From Streptomyces sp. NBC_01454 (GTDB lineage Bacteria; Actinomycetota; Actinomycetes; Streptomycetales; Streptomycetaceae): a DNA stretch of 64,000 nt. The notes below the pieces were generated by a model. The model saw only the letters and a list, made by a program, of their open reading frames with translations. It searched no databases and was not told the DNA's origin. The DNA is taken from assembly GCF_036227565.1 (NCBI RefSeq), contig NZ_CP109461.1:186001-250000 (forward strand), written 5' to 3'. The position numbers were made by a program, and so were the translations under genes. This document shows, piece by piece, positions 26,875 through 35,226 of this stretch. Within the stretch, counting starts at the first letter, position 1. The number at the start of each line of letters is the position of its first letter.

Positions 26875-27951
26875 ATGCAGTTCGGCATCTTCACCATCGG
26901 CGACCTCACCACCGACCCCACCACCGGCAGGACACCGACCGAACACGAGCGGATCAAGTCGATGGTCGCGATCGCGCTCAAGGCCGAAGAGGTCGGCCTC
27001 GACGTCTTCGCGACCGGCGAGCACCACAACCCGCCGTTCGTCCCGTCCTCGCCGACCACCATGCTCGGCCACATCGCCGCGCAGACCAGCCGGCTCATCC
27101 TCTCCACCTCGACCACGCTGATCACCACCAACGACCCGGTGAAGATCGCCGAAGACTTCGCGATGCTCCAGCACCTGGCCGACGGGCGGGTGGACCTGAT
27201 GATGGGCCGCGGCAACACCGGACCGGTCTACCCCTGGTTCGGACAGGACATCCGCCAGGGCATCCCCCTCGCCATCGAGAACTACGCGCTGCTCCACCAG
27301 CTGTGGCGCGAGAAGGTCGTCGACTGGCAGGGCCGCTTCCGCATCCCCCTCCAGGGGTTCACCTCGACCCCACGGCCGCTGGACGGCATCCCGCCGTTCG
27401 TCTGGCACGGCTCGATCCGCAGCCCCGAGATCGCCGAACAAGCCGCGTACTACGGCGACGGCTTCTTCGCCAACAACATCTTCTGGCCCAAGGAGCACTT
27501 CCAGCGCCTGATCAGCCTCTACCGCGAGCGCTACGCCTACTACGGCCACGGCACTGAGGAGCAGGCCATCGTCGGGCTCGGCGGCCATGTCTTCATCCGC
27601 AAGAACTCCCAGGACGCCGTACGCGAGTTCCGCCCCTACTTCGACAACGCCCCCGTCTACGGCCACGGCCCGACGATGGAGGAGTACATGGAGCAGACCC
27701 CGCTCACCGTCGGCAGCCCACAGGAAGTCATCGACAAGACCCTGACCTTCCGCGACCACTACGGCGACTACCAGCGCCAACTCTTCGCCATCGACCACGC
27801 CGGGCTGCCACTGAAGACCGTCCTGGAACAACTCGACCTCCTCGGCGAGGACGTCATACCCGCACTGCGCAAGGAGTTCGCCTCCGCACGCCCCAGTCAT
27901 GTTCCGGAGGCCCCCACCCACGCCTCCCTGCTCGCCCACCGCACCGCGTAG
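26875..27951 (+). CDS. LLM-class flavin-dependent monooxygenase
   Basis: A 358-aa luciferase-like protein from ATG 26875 with GGGAGGG before it. It starts MQFGIFTIGDLTTDPTTG, has the TIM-barrel motifs DVFATGEHHNPPFVPSSPTTMLGHIAAQTSRLILSTSTTLI and LADGRVDLMMGRGNTGPVYPWFGQ, and ends with a DLLGEDVIPALRKEF helix typical of the group. It resembles the CE1758 family, which works with an FMN reductase encoded just downstream. Here only the first codons of that reductase remain. The substrate is unknown. The gene is intact. Confidence 0.88.
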   Translation: MQFGIFTIGDLTTDPTTGRTPTEHERIKSMVAIALKAEEVGLDVFATGEHHNPPFVPSSPTTMLGHIAAQTSRLILSTSTTLITTNDPVKIAEDFAMLQHLADGRVDLMMGRGNTGPVYPWFGQDIRQGIPLAIENYALLHQLWREKVVDWQGRFRIPLQGFTSTPRPLDGIPPFVWHGSIRSPEIAEQAAYYGDGFFANNIFWPKEHFQRLISLYRERYAYYGHGTEEQAIVGLGGHVFIRKNSQDAVREFRPYFDNAPVYGHGPTMEEYMEQTPLTVGSPQEVIDKTLTFRDHYGDYQRQLFAIDHAGLPLKTVLEQLDLLGEDVIPALRKEFASARPSHVPEAPTHASLLAHRTA

Positions 27952-27989
27952 GCCGCACAGGACCGCGAGAACTCCGAGGAGACTACCAA

Positions 27990-28043
27990 GTGAACGCCCC
28001 TCAGCCGCTGCAGCTCACGGTCGTCTCAGCCGGCCTAACTGAC
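27990..28043 (+). pseudogene. Stub of an NADPH-dependent FMN reductase
   Basis: GTG 27990 begins MNAPQPLQLTVVSAGLTD, the start of CE1759-type FMN reductases (LTVVSAGLSDPSSTRLL in the family). A possible ribosome-binding site, GAGGAG, is at 27976-27981. It breaks off at the end of the IS5-type copy B. The remainder is not elsewhere in the window. Confidence 0.65.
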
Positions 28044-28100
28044 CGTTTCAGAGGGCGGTTCGTAAGGTGATGTCGGTTTCCAGGCGAGGCCTGGTGCGGG

Positions 28101-28499
28101 CTACTGCTTCCTGGTGAAGCTGCCGGTGTCGGCTTCGGTGAGGATGTCGAGCTTGACCAGGCGTTTCAGTTTTGCGCGGGTGCCCTCGATGTTCTTCGGC
28201 AGCGGTTCGTGGTCAAGGGCTTCGCAGATGTCCCGAGCTCGTAGAGGGCCGGTCGCATCGTTGAAGACGCTGAGGATGCGGGAGTAGTCCGGGTGCTCGG
28301 GCAGGTCCGGTGGGCCGGCCGGGAGCCGGTCGGTGAGGCTGGTGACGGTCTGTCGTGTGATCGTGAGGTGTTCGAGACGGGTCTCGGCTTCCCGAAGGCG
28401 GTTGTGCAGTTCGGTGATCTGCCCGCGGAGGTCGTCGGCCAGGGCCCGGGCGGCGTCTTCCTGGATGCCGAGGGCATCGAGGAGGGGCTGGAGGTTCAC
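28101..28499 (-). CDS. IS accessory protein, second copy
   Basis: Same 132-aa protein as at 1742-2140: a coiled coil followed by a winged-helix-like part. It starts at GTG overlapping the transposase stop. No difference between the two copies was noticed. Confidence 0.75.
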   Translation of the reverse strand: MNLQPLLDALGIQEDAARALADDLRGQITELHNRLREAETRLEHLTITRQTVTSLTDRLPAGPPDLPEHPDYSRILSVFNDATGPLRARDICEALDHEPLPKNIEGTRAKLKRLVKLDILTEADTGSFTRKQ

Positions 28500-29344
28500 G
28501 CGGCAATCACTCGCGGGTCGCGCCAGGTGGGGGTGTTCTCTCCGGTGAGCCGGCGGGCCATCACGTGGGTCATGGCCCAGTAGACGCGGGAGGCCGAGGA
28601 GGCCGGGCGGTGTTCGTAGTCGCGGACCAGGCGCCGGTGCAGTATCAGGATTCCGTAGGTCTGCTCGACCCTCCAGCGCTTCGGCTGCGGGACGAAACCG
28701 ATGTCCTGAGGGTTGCGTTGGACGATCTCCACGTCGATACCGAGCGTGGTGCCGTGGGCGACCACGGCGGTCTTGAAGCCCTGGTCGACCAGGGCCTTCT
28801 CGACGGTGTTGCCGGTGTTCTCGGCAACCTGGCCGAGCAGAGCGATGCCGGCGGCGTTGTCGTGCGCGCTCGCGGCGAGGACGACTACCGCGATGACCAG
28901 CCCGAGCACGTCCACGGCCAGGCCCCGCTTGCGGCCTGGGACGCGCTTCGCGGCGTCGCGGCCGCTCGTGGAGGCGGGGACCCCGGCCGCCGCGTGGACA
29001 CTCTGCGTGTCCAGCACCACCAGGGTCGGGTCCTCTAATCGGCGGGCCCGCTCGCGGACCTGGCAGCGCAGGAGCTCGTGGATGACCCGGTCGGTCCCGT
29101 CGTCCCGCCAGACGGCGAAGTAGTAGTACGTCGCGCTCTTGGGCGGCAGGTCGTTCGGGAGGTAGGCCCACTGGCAGCCGGTCCGGCCCTGGTAGAGGAT
29201 CGCGTTCACGATCTCCCGCATCGCATAGGCGCCCTGGTGGCCGCTGACCGAGCGATGCCGGCTCTTCCACGCCGTGATCACCGGCTCGATCAGCGCCCAC
29301 TGCCCGTCCGATAAGTCACTCGGGTACGGCTTACGTTCAGTCAC
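28496..29344 (-). CDS. IS5-family transposase, second copy
   Basis: 282 aa, identical to the product of 897-1745. The DDE residues (DTQSVHAA, DQGFKTAVV and the RWRVEQTYG helix) are intact. With two identical copies at opposite orientation, recombination between them would invert the 27 kb in between. Confidence 0.9.
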   Translation of the reverse strand: MTERKPYPSDLSDGQWALIEPVITAWKSRHRSVSGHQGAYAMREIVNAILYQGRTGCQWAYLPNDLPPKSATYYYFAVWRDDGTDRVIHELLRCQVRERARRLEDPTLVVLDTQSVHAAAGVPASTSGRDAAKRVPGRKRGLAVDVLGLVIAVVVLAASAHDNAAGIALLGQVAENTGNTVEKALVDQGFKTAVVAHGTTLGIDVEIVQRNPQDIGFVPQPKRWRVEQTYGILILHRRLVRDYEHRPASSASRVYWAMTHVMARRLTGENTPTWRDPRVIAA

Positions 29345-29486
29345 CTCATCAGATCACCAGAACAACGACCGTGGACAGCGGGTTTCAGTCCGCACCCACA
29401 CCATCAGGCGACGACAGAACCACCCGAAGACTCACGAACCGTCCTCTGAGAGCGGCGGCGGGTGAGATTCCCGCCGCCGACTCACC

Positions 29487-30076
29487 TCCTGATCGCTGTG
29501 ACCGGGACCCGTGACGATGCCGAGAGGATGCGTGCCGAGGTGGCGGCGGTCCTCGCGCCGATGGGCTTGCGCCTGTCGGTGGAGAAGACAGCGATCACCC
29601 ACATCGATGAGGGTCTGGACTTCCTCGGGTGGCGTCTCCAACGTCATCGCAAGCGCGGAACCCAGAGGTACTACGTCTACCTCTACCCCTCCAAGAAGGC
29701 CCTCCAGGCCGTCAAGGAGAAGGTCAAGACGTTGTGCAGACAGGACACAAACCTGCCGTTGGCAGTCGTGCTGCACCAGCTCAACCCGGTGCTGCGGGGC
29801 TGGACGGCGTACTTCCGGCACGGCGTGTCGTCCGCGACCTTCCAGTACCTGTCGGCCTTCACCTGGCGACAGGTCTTCGGATGGCTGCGGCGCAAACATC
29901 GCCGGACCAACTGGAAGACCATGCGCCGTTGTTACTGTGTGGGCCGATGGTGGCCCGCCGATGGCGAGGTGGTCTTGTTCAAGACCGCAAAGGTGCGGAC
30001 CAACCGCTACCTGTATCGCGGAACCAAGATCCCCTCACCGTGGCCCAGCGGGACCGCGCGCGAAGCGGTTGTCTGA
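29487..30076 (+). pseudogene. C-terminal half of O2 group II intron reverse transcriptase
   Basis: Begins exactly after YADD: (F)LIAVTGTRDDAERMRAEVAAVLAPMGLRLSVEKTAITHIDEGLDFLGWRLQRHRKRG. The maturase domain (LRGWTAYFRHGVSSATFQYL) and a YRGTKIPSPWP-type tail are intact. It differs clearly from the O1 fragment (VVLVNGSRADVE), so it is a second intron and not a copy. The catalytic half is missing. The break again lies after the first base of the codon following YADD. Confidence 0.82.
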
Positions 30077-30089
30077 GAGGGCTTGTGGA

Positions 30090-30124
30090 GAGCCGGATGC
30101 CTGGAAATCGGGCACGTCCGGTTC
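30090..30124 (+). ncRNA. Group II intron domain V of O2
   Basis: A 35-nt hairpin GAGCCGGATGCC...GGGCACGTCCGGTTC located 13 nt after the RT stop. It has the right stems, loop (GGAAATC) and bulge. Confidence 0.75.
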
Positions 30125-30187
30125 GGGAGGCGGGCCGGGGAAACCCACCGACGGCAACGTCGGCCGGGCGCCCCGGTCCGACCTCAC

Positions 30188-31392
30188 CAGCTGGCCGAGT
30201 ATGTCGGCCAAGAGACCCCTGACGGGCTGCAATTACTCCTCGCGTCGTGCCGGTGGGAGCCCGACGAGGTCCGCGACGACTTGCAGGGGTACGTCGCTCA
30301 GCCCCTGGGCCGCTCGGACGGAGTCCTGATCCTTGATGACACCGGTTTCCTGAAGAAGGGCATCACGTCGGCCGGGGTCCAGCGGCAATATTCGGGCACC
30401 GCGGGCCGCACCGAGAACTGTCAGATCGGCGTGTTCGCCGCCCACGCCTCTTCGAAGGGACGGCGTTAGTGGACCGCGAGTTGTATCCACCCAAGTCCTG
30501 GACCGAGGATCCGAACCGGTGCCGTGCGGCGAAGATTCCCGCTGCCCGGGCGTTCGCCACCAAGCCGGAGCTGGCCCGCACGGCTGTCCTGCGTGCCCTG
30601 GCGTCCGCTCTGCCCATCGCCTGGGTCACTGCGGACGCCGCCTACGGACAGGAGTGGCGTTTCCGCGACACCCTGGAAGAGGCGGGGGTCGGCTATGTTC
30701 TGGCAGTGCCGAAGTGCCAGCAGGTCAAGTACCAGATCGGGAGCTGACGCATCGATCACCTGCTGACCGGTGCCCCGGATGAGGCATGGGAACGACTCTC
30801 GTGCGAGGAAGGGGCAAGGGCCCGCGTGTCTACGACTGGGCCGCCGCAAAGCTGCCCGAGGCCGCGTCCCCCGGCAGTGGGCAGCCCACCCATCATCGCT
30901 GGGTGCTCGCCCGCCGCAGCCTGAGCCGACCCGACGAGTTCGCCTATTACCTCGCCTACTCCCCCTGCGAGACGACCATAGCAGAACTGGTGCGCTTGGC
31001 CAGCTCCCGCTGGGCCATCGAGGAATGCTTCCAGGCCGCGAAGAACGAATGCGGCCTGGACCAGTACGGAGTCCGCCGCTATGTCGGTTGGTACCGACAC
31101 ACCACCCTCGCCATGCTCGCCCATGCCTTCCTTGCCGCGATGGCCACCCGCGCCTTCGAAAGGGGGGCCGAAGAATCGGTTCGATCGCCCTCGCGCCCCC
31201 ACCGTGGCTGCTATCCGGCGACTCCTGGACCTTGCCCGTTCCCCGAAGGGACGACCACCGCGATCCTTGCGCCCCGAGCACAGACTCCACTGGTCCAACT
31301 GGCGACGCCACCACCAAGCCATCGCCCGCACCTGCCACTACCAACGCCGCACGCACCCCGATCAGGTGAGTAACGAACGACCGCCAACCTGA
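30188..31392 (+). pseudogene. IS701-like transposase, 5' truncated and frameshifted
   Basis: Readable pieces in order: [75 protein letters not shown] (first Asp), a TAG stop near 30467, [25 protein letters not shown]...PIAWVTADAAYGQEW (second Asp), a further break near 30745, and RVYDWAAAKLPEA...YYLAYSPCETTIAELVRLASSRWAIEECFQAAKNECGLDQYGVR (Glu), then the tail in another frame. It is a different element from the IS701 copies at 32362 and 47425. Dead. Confidence 0.8.
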
Positions 31393-31466
31393 CGCGACAT
31401 CAGCCCACTAGACTCTAAACAGGCACTCTGACCAGCACAAATGGAGAAACGCTGCTGGATTACCTA

Positions 31467-32358
31467 GGTCGTGTCTTCAAATGATCTTGAGTAGTGGATC
31501 ATGGTTGGGTGATACGTCGCCATGAACTGTCCGATGCCGAGTGGGAGTTCGTCCGGCCGCTGCTGCCCGCGTCCTTGCGGGGGCGGAAGAGGTTGGACGA
31601 CCGAAGGATCCTCAACGGGATCGTGTGGAAGTTCCGCACCGGGACGGCCTGGCGGGATGTGCCCGAGCGGTACGGGCCGTGGGCCACGCTACACACCCGC
31701 TTCCGCCGGTGGGCGGCGGACGGCACCTTCGAGCGGATGCTCAAGACCGCCCAGGCGCAGGCGGACGCAGTGGGGCATGTCGACTGGCTGGTGTCGGTCG
31801 ACTCCACCGTCGTCCGCGCTCACCAGCACGCCGCTGGGGCCCGAAAAGGGGGCTTCGCAGCCCCGGCCTCGGACGCTCCCGAGGCGGCCTGACCAGCAAG
31901 ATTCATCTCGCCTGCGACGCCTTCGGCCGCCCGCTCGCGTTCACCGTGACGGGCGGCAACACCAACGACTGCACCCAGTTCACCGCCGTGATGGAAGCGA
32001 TACGGGTGCCCCGTATCGGCCCGGGACGGCCCCGCGTGCGGCCCGCCCATGTGCTGGGCGACAAGGGCTACAGTTCCAAAGCCATCCGCACCTGGCTGCG
32101 ACGGCGCGGCATCGGCCACACCATCCCCGAGCGGGCCGACCAGATCCGCAACCGGCTCCGGCGCGGCAGCCACGGCGGGCGCCCGCCGGCCTTCGACAAG
32201 CAGCTCTACAAGCGTCGCAACGTCGTGGAACGGTGCTTCAACCGCCTGAAGCAGTGGCGAGGCATCGCGACCCGGTACGACAAGACCGCCGAGTCCTACC
32301 AAGCAGCCGTCACCCTCGCATCGCTCCTGATGTGGGCGTGACATTTGACGACAACTCC
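31467..32358 (+). mobile_element. IS5-family (IS427-type) element ISB, copy 1
   Basis: An 892-bp element from GGTCGTGTCTTCAAATG to CATTTGACGACAACTCC. The ends are imperfect inverted repeats, with TA on both sides. Copy 2, inverted, is at 48870-49761 with the same length. At least one base differs: the codon for Tyr in one frame at 31689-31691 is Cys in the other copy. Confidence 0.88.
31494..32341 (+). CDS. ISB transposase, two frames joined by frameshift
   Basis: Frame 1 (31494-31892) codes MDHGWVIRRHELSDAEWEFVRPLLP...GTAWRDVPERYGPWATLHTRFRRW...WLVSVDSTVVRAHQHAAGARKG (first Asp). Frame 2, shifted by -1 and open to 32341, codes GRSRGGLTSKIHLACDAFGRPLAFTVTGG, HVLGDKGYSSKAIRTWLRRRG (second Asp) and RRNVVERCFNRLKQWRGIATRYDKTAESYQAAVTLA (Glu). 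The overlap has CGAAAAGGGGGC near 31845, a good slippery site. IS427-type elements commonly use such a shift, and both copies share it, so it is probably programmed. Confidence 0.82.
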
Positions 32359-32426
32359 TAGTAGGGCTTGGTCATGTGCGGTCCTTGATGGCGTGTCTTC
32401 TTGATCGGTCGTGTCGTTGACCGTGT

Positions 32427-33271
32427 GTGCTGAGTGGGGAGTTGGCTGCGGTCCGGTGTGATCTGGAGGACTTCGCGGCGGAGATGTTCGAGCCGTTCGC
32501 GCGGGCGGATCAGCGACGGTGGGGCGGGGTCTATCTGCGGGGCCTGCTGCTGGACGGCGGGCGCAAGTCGGTGGAGCCGATGGCCGCCCGCCTGGGCGAG
32601 GACGGGAACCGGCAGGCCCTGGCCCACTTCGTCACCTCCAGCCCGTGGGATGCGGCGCATGTGCGGGCCCGTCTGGCCTGGCGTATGCAGCCGGTCGTCA
32701 AACCCACCGCGTTGATCATCGATGACACCGGGTTCCTCAAGGACGGGGACGCGTCCGCGTGCGTGACCAGGCAGTACACCGGCACCGCGGGCAAGGTCAC
32801 CAACTGCCAGGCCGGGGTCTCGCTGCACCTGGCTTCCAACGGCGCCTCGGCGGCGGTGAACTGGCGTCTGTTCCTGCCCGGGAGCTGGGATCCCGCCTCA
32901 CCGAAGGCCGATCCGGCCAAGGTGGCCCGTCGTGACAAGTGCGCTATCCCCGCCCAGGTCGGCCATGTCGAGAAGTGGCAGCTGGCCCTCGACATGATCG
33001 ACGAGACGCGGTCCTGGGGCATCGAGGTGCCCCAGGTCATCGCCGACGGCGGCTACGGGGACACCGCCGCCTTCCGGCTCGGTCTGGAAGAACGCGGCCT
33101 CGACTACGTGGTGGGCATCTCGACCACGACCACCGCGCAACCCGAGGACGCGCAGCCGTGCACCCCGGCCTTCCCCGACCGGGGCCGACGGCCGGCTCCT
33201 GCCTACCCCGAGCCAGCACAGAGGGTGAAGAGCCTGGTCATCGCGGCCGGTAAATCTTCCGCGCGGCCGGT
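32427..33271 (+). pseudogene. ISK transposase, 5' part
   Basis: Codes the first 280 or so residues of the IS701 transposase: MLSGELAAVRCDLEDFAAEMFEPFARADQ, ALIIDDTGFLKDGDASACVTRQYTGTAGKVTNCQ (first Asp) and GIEVPQVIADGGYGDTAAFRLGLEERGLDYVVGIS (second Asp). It is cut at the CCGGT target of the inserted transposon. The 3' part is at 37797-38217. Confidence 0.9.
33267..33271 (+). repeat. Target-site duplication CCGGT, left copy
   Basis: CCGGT occurs once in the uninterrupted ISK copy 2 (near 48333) and twice here, at 33267-33271 and 37792-37796, on either side of the TniA/TniB-like transposon. A 5-bp duplication is what Tn5053/Tn7/Tn552-type transposases make. Confidence 0.92.
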
Positions 33272-33467
33272 TGTAGATAGTCACTCAACATGCTGACGAA
33301 CGGGCAGTGTTGTGCCATTGGTGATGTTGATGAGGAAGAGTTCACAAGAAGGTAATTGATCTTCTGGGTGCTGGGCGGCACCGTGATCATGTCCTGAATG
33401 AGGTGATCCCCGTGATGTGGACACACCTGACAATGGATCTTGTTGATCCTGGAAGGTGTAGATCTCT

Positions 33468-33776
33468 GTGGCACGGCCCTCGAAGTACAGTGCGGAGTTC
33501 CGGTCCGACGCGATCGCGTTGTGGCGGGCTTCGGCCGGCAGGCGGACGTTCAAGGACGTCGCGGCCGATCTGAACGTCAACCCCGAGACGCTGCGGACCT
33601 GGGTGCGCGACATGGACGCACCGTCGGCCGCCGCTGGCGCGTCGGATGGCGCGGAGGGCGAGCTGGCGCGGCTGCGGGCGGAGAACGCCCGGCTGCTGAA
33701 GAACGAGAAGGAATGGCAGCTGGAGCGGGAGATCCTGCGCCGGGCAGCGGCGTATTTTGCCCGGGAGATGAAGTGA
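33468..33776 (+). CDS. ISX OrfA, copy 2
   Basis: 102 aa, the same HTH and zipper protein as at 22762-23070. GTG start, 4-nt overlap with OrfB. Confidence 0.9.
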   Translation: MARPSKYSAEFRSDAIALWRASAGRRTFKDVAADLNVNPETLRTWVRDMDAPSAAAGASDGAEGELARLRAENARLLKNEKEWQLEREILRRAAAYFAREMK

Positions 33777-34672
33777 AGACCGCCGCTTGGGACTTCGTCT
33801 CCGCCCATGCCGAGATGTTCGGCGTCAAGCGGATATGCCGGGTGCTGGAGGTCTCCCGCTCGGGCTACTACGGGTGGATCGCCGGCGCCGAAGCGCGGGC
33901 CGTGCAGCAGGCCGCCGAGGACACGCTGGTCGCCGAGATCCGCGAGATCCACGCCGAACACCGCGGGAACTACGGCGCGTTGCGGGTCCACGCCGAGCTG
34001 CGCGGCTTCGGCCACACGGTCAACCGCAAGCGGGTCGCGCGGCTGATGCGCAAGCACGACATCGTCGGCCGCCACCTGCGCAAGAAGAAGCGCACCACGA
34101 CTCCAGACCGCCTCGCGCCGCCGGTGCCGGACCTGGTCCGGCGGGACTTCACCGCCGGCGATCTGGACGAGAAGTGGTGCGGTGACATCACATACGTGCA
34201 GGTCGGAGCAACGTGGCTCTACCTCGCCTGCGTCGTGGACATCCGGTCCCGCCGGGTGCTCGGCTGGTCGATGGCCCCGCACATGCGGGCCGAACTCGTC
34301 ATCGACGCGCTCCAGAACGCGGTCGCCGCCCGCGGCGGCAACGTGGCCGGAGTGATCTTCCACGCGGACCGCGGGTCGCAGTACACCTCGGCCGCGTTCG
34401 CCCAGGTCTGCGACCGGTACGGCATCCGCAGGAGCATGGGCAGGGTCGGCTCAAGTTACGACAACGCCCTGGCCGAGAGTTTCTGGCAGGGCCTGAAGCG
34501 AGAAACGATGTACGGGAAACTGTTCTTGACGATGCGGCAGGCGAGGCTGGAGATATTCCAGTGGCTCACCTACTACAACGCCCGCCGCCGCCACAGCGCC
34601 CTGGGCTACCTCTCCCCAATGGAGTTCGAACAGCAGCACCACAAGACAGCTAAACTCTCACTCGCAGCATGA
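33773..34672 (+). CDS. ISX OrfB transposase, copy 2
   Basis: 299 aa, the same protein as at 23067-23966, with the DDE residues in WCGDITYV, FHADRGSQYTS and NALAESFWQ. Its SSYDNALAES motif is the site cut by a group II intron in the third, partial ISX at 18088-18330. Confidence 0.92.
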   Translation: MKTAAWDFVSAHAEMFGVKRICRVLEVSRSGYYGWIAGAEARAVQQAAEDTLVAEIREIHAEHRGNYGALRVHAELRGFGHTVNRKRVARLMRKHDIVGRHLRKKKRTTTPDRLAPPVPDLVRRDFTAGDLDEKWCGDITYVQVGATWLYLACVVDIRSRRVLGWSMAPHMRAELVIDALQNAVAARGGNVAGVIFHADRGSQYTSAAFAQVCDRYGIRRSMGRVGSSYDNALAESFWQGLKRETMYGKLFLTMRQARLEIFQWLTYYNARRRHSALGYLSPMEFEQQHHKTAKLSLAA

Positions 34673-34704
34673 ACCCCTGTGTCCACACTCCGGGGGTCAC
34701 CTCA

Positions 34705-35127
34705 AGGTGCCGCTCCTGCGAGGCGACGCACATCCTGCTTCCAGCGTTGTCCCTGGTCAGACGCGCGGACACGGCTGAGGTCGTCGGGGCCGGGCTGGAG
34801 CTCGCGGCAGCCGGCTGGGGCTGCCGGCGGATCGCCGGGCGGCTGGGCAGGCCGGTGACGACAGTGCGGGGCTGGCTGCGGTGCTGGTCGCGGCGGGCGG
34901 TCCGGGCGACGGCGGTGTTCACCGCGTGGCTGGTCGCGCTGGCGGACGACCCGGCCGCGGTCCTGCCGGCCCCGGCCGGGACGGCGGTCGCTGACGCGGT
35001 CAGTGCGGTGACGGGGTTCGCGTTCGCCGCGAGGGCGAGGCTCGGGAAGTTGAAGGTGCCTACCTGGTTGCTGGTGTCGGCGGCCTGCCACGGCCGCCTG
35101 CTGGCGCCGGGCTGGCCTCCGGCCTGA
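34705..35127 (+). pseudogene. DUF6431-like transposon protein, 5' truncated
   Basis: Codes RCRSCEATHILLPALSLVRRADTAEVVGAGLELAAAGWGCRRIAGRLGRPVTTVRGWLRCWSRRA and onward to LLAPGWPPA. The family has two CxxC pairs at the N-terminus and a helix-turn-helix (RRIAGRLGRPVTTVRGW). The start and first zinc pair were lost when ISX arrived. The matching N-terminal stretch is seen in the second copy at 47337-47420. The role in the transposon is unknown; it might set target choice or regulation. Confidence 0.7.
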
Positions 35128-35226
35128 CCTCCGAAACGATCAACACGAGCTGACCCTGACGAAGATCGTCGGGCTCGGCTCATCCTGGCGGCTGGCATGT
35201 CCACAGCCGTTTCAGGAGGGCGCCGG

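Larger units (their letters stand above)
28041..29449 (-). mobile_element. IS5-family insertion sequence, copy B
   Basis: Reverse complement of copy A (792-2185). It keeps the longer right end (GACCGTTTCAGAGGG then CGGTTCGTAAG at 28041-28066) beside the truncated FMN reductase gene. Its left end, like that of copy A, joins the same orphan intron domain VI. Confidence 0.8.
29447..30187 (+). mobile_element. 3' part of a second outer group II intron O2, with orphan domain VI
   Basis: Positions 29447-29486 are an intron domain VI and 3' end identical to 755-792. The RT C-terminal half of a different intron (29487-30076) follows, then its domain V (30090-30124) and a long domain VI hairpin ending near 30187. 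The 5' half of O2, including the RT up to YADD, is absent. The 3' exon is an IS701-like transposase ([14 protein letters not shown]). Confidence 0.75.
33399..34704 (+). mobile_element. IS3-family element ISX, copy 2
   Basis: 1306 bp, matching copy 1 at 22693-23998. It lies in the transposon's promoter/leader region. Compared with the second transposon end at 47141, the sequence from 47268 through the start of the DUF6431-like gene is missing at its right side, so a deletion accompanied or followed insertion. Confidence 0.92.

Noticed and set aside
24981..27218. A 745-codon minus-strand frame
   Set aside because: It runs opposite the lysR fragment, the hydrolase and the repeat block. Its PAGPRLPAGPRL part is just the 18-bp repeat.
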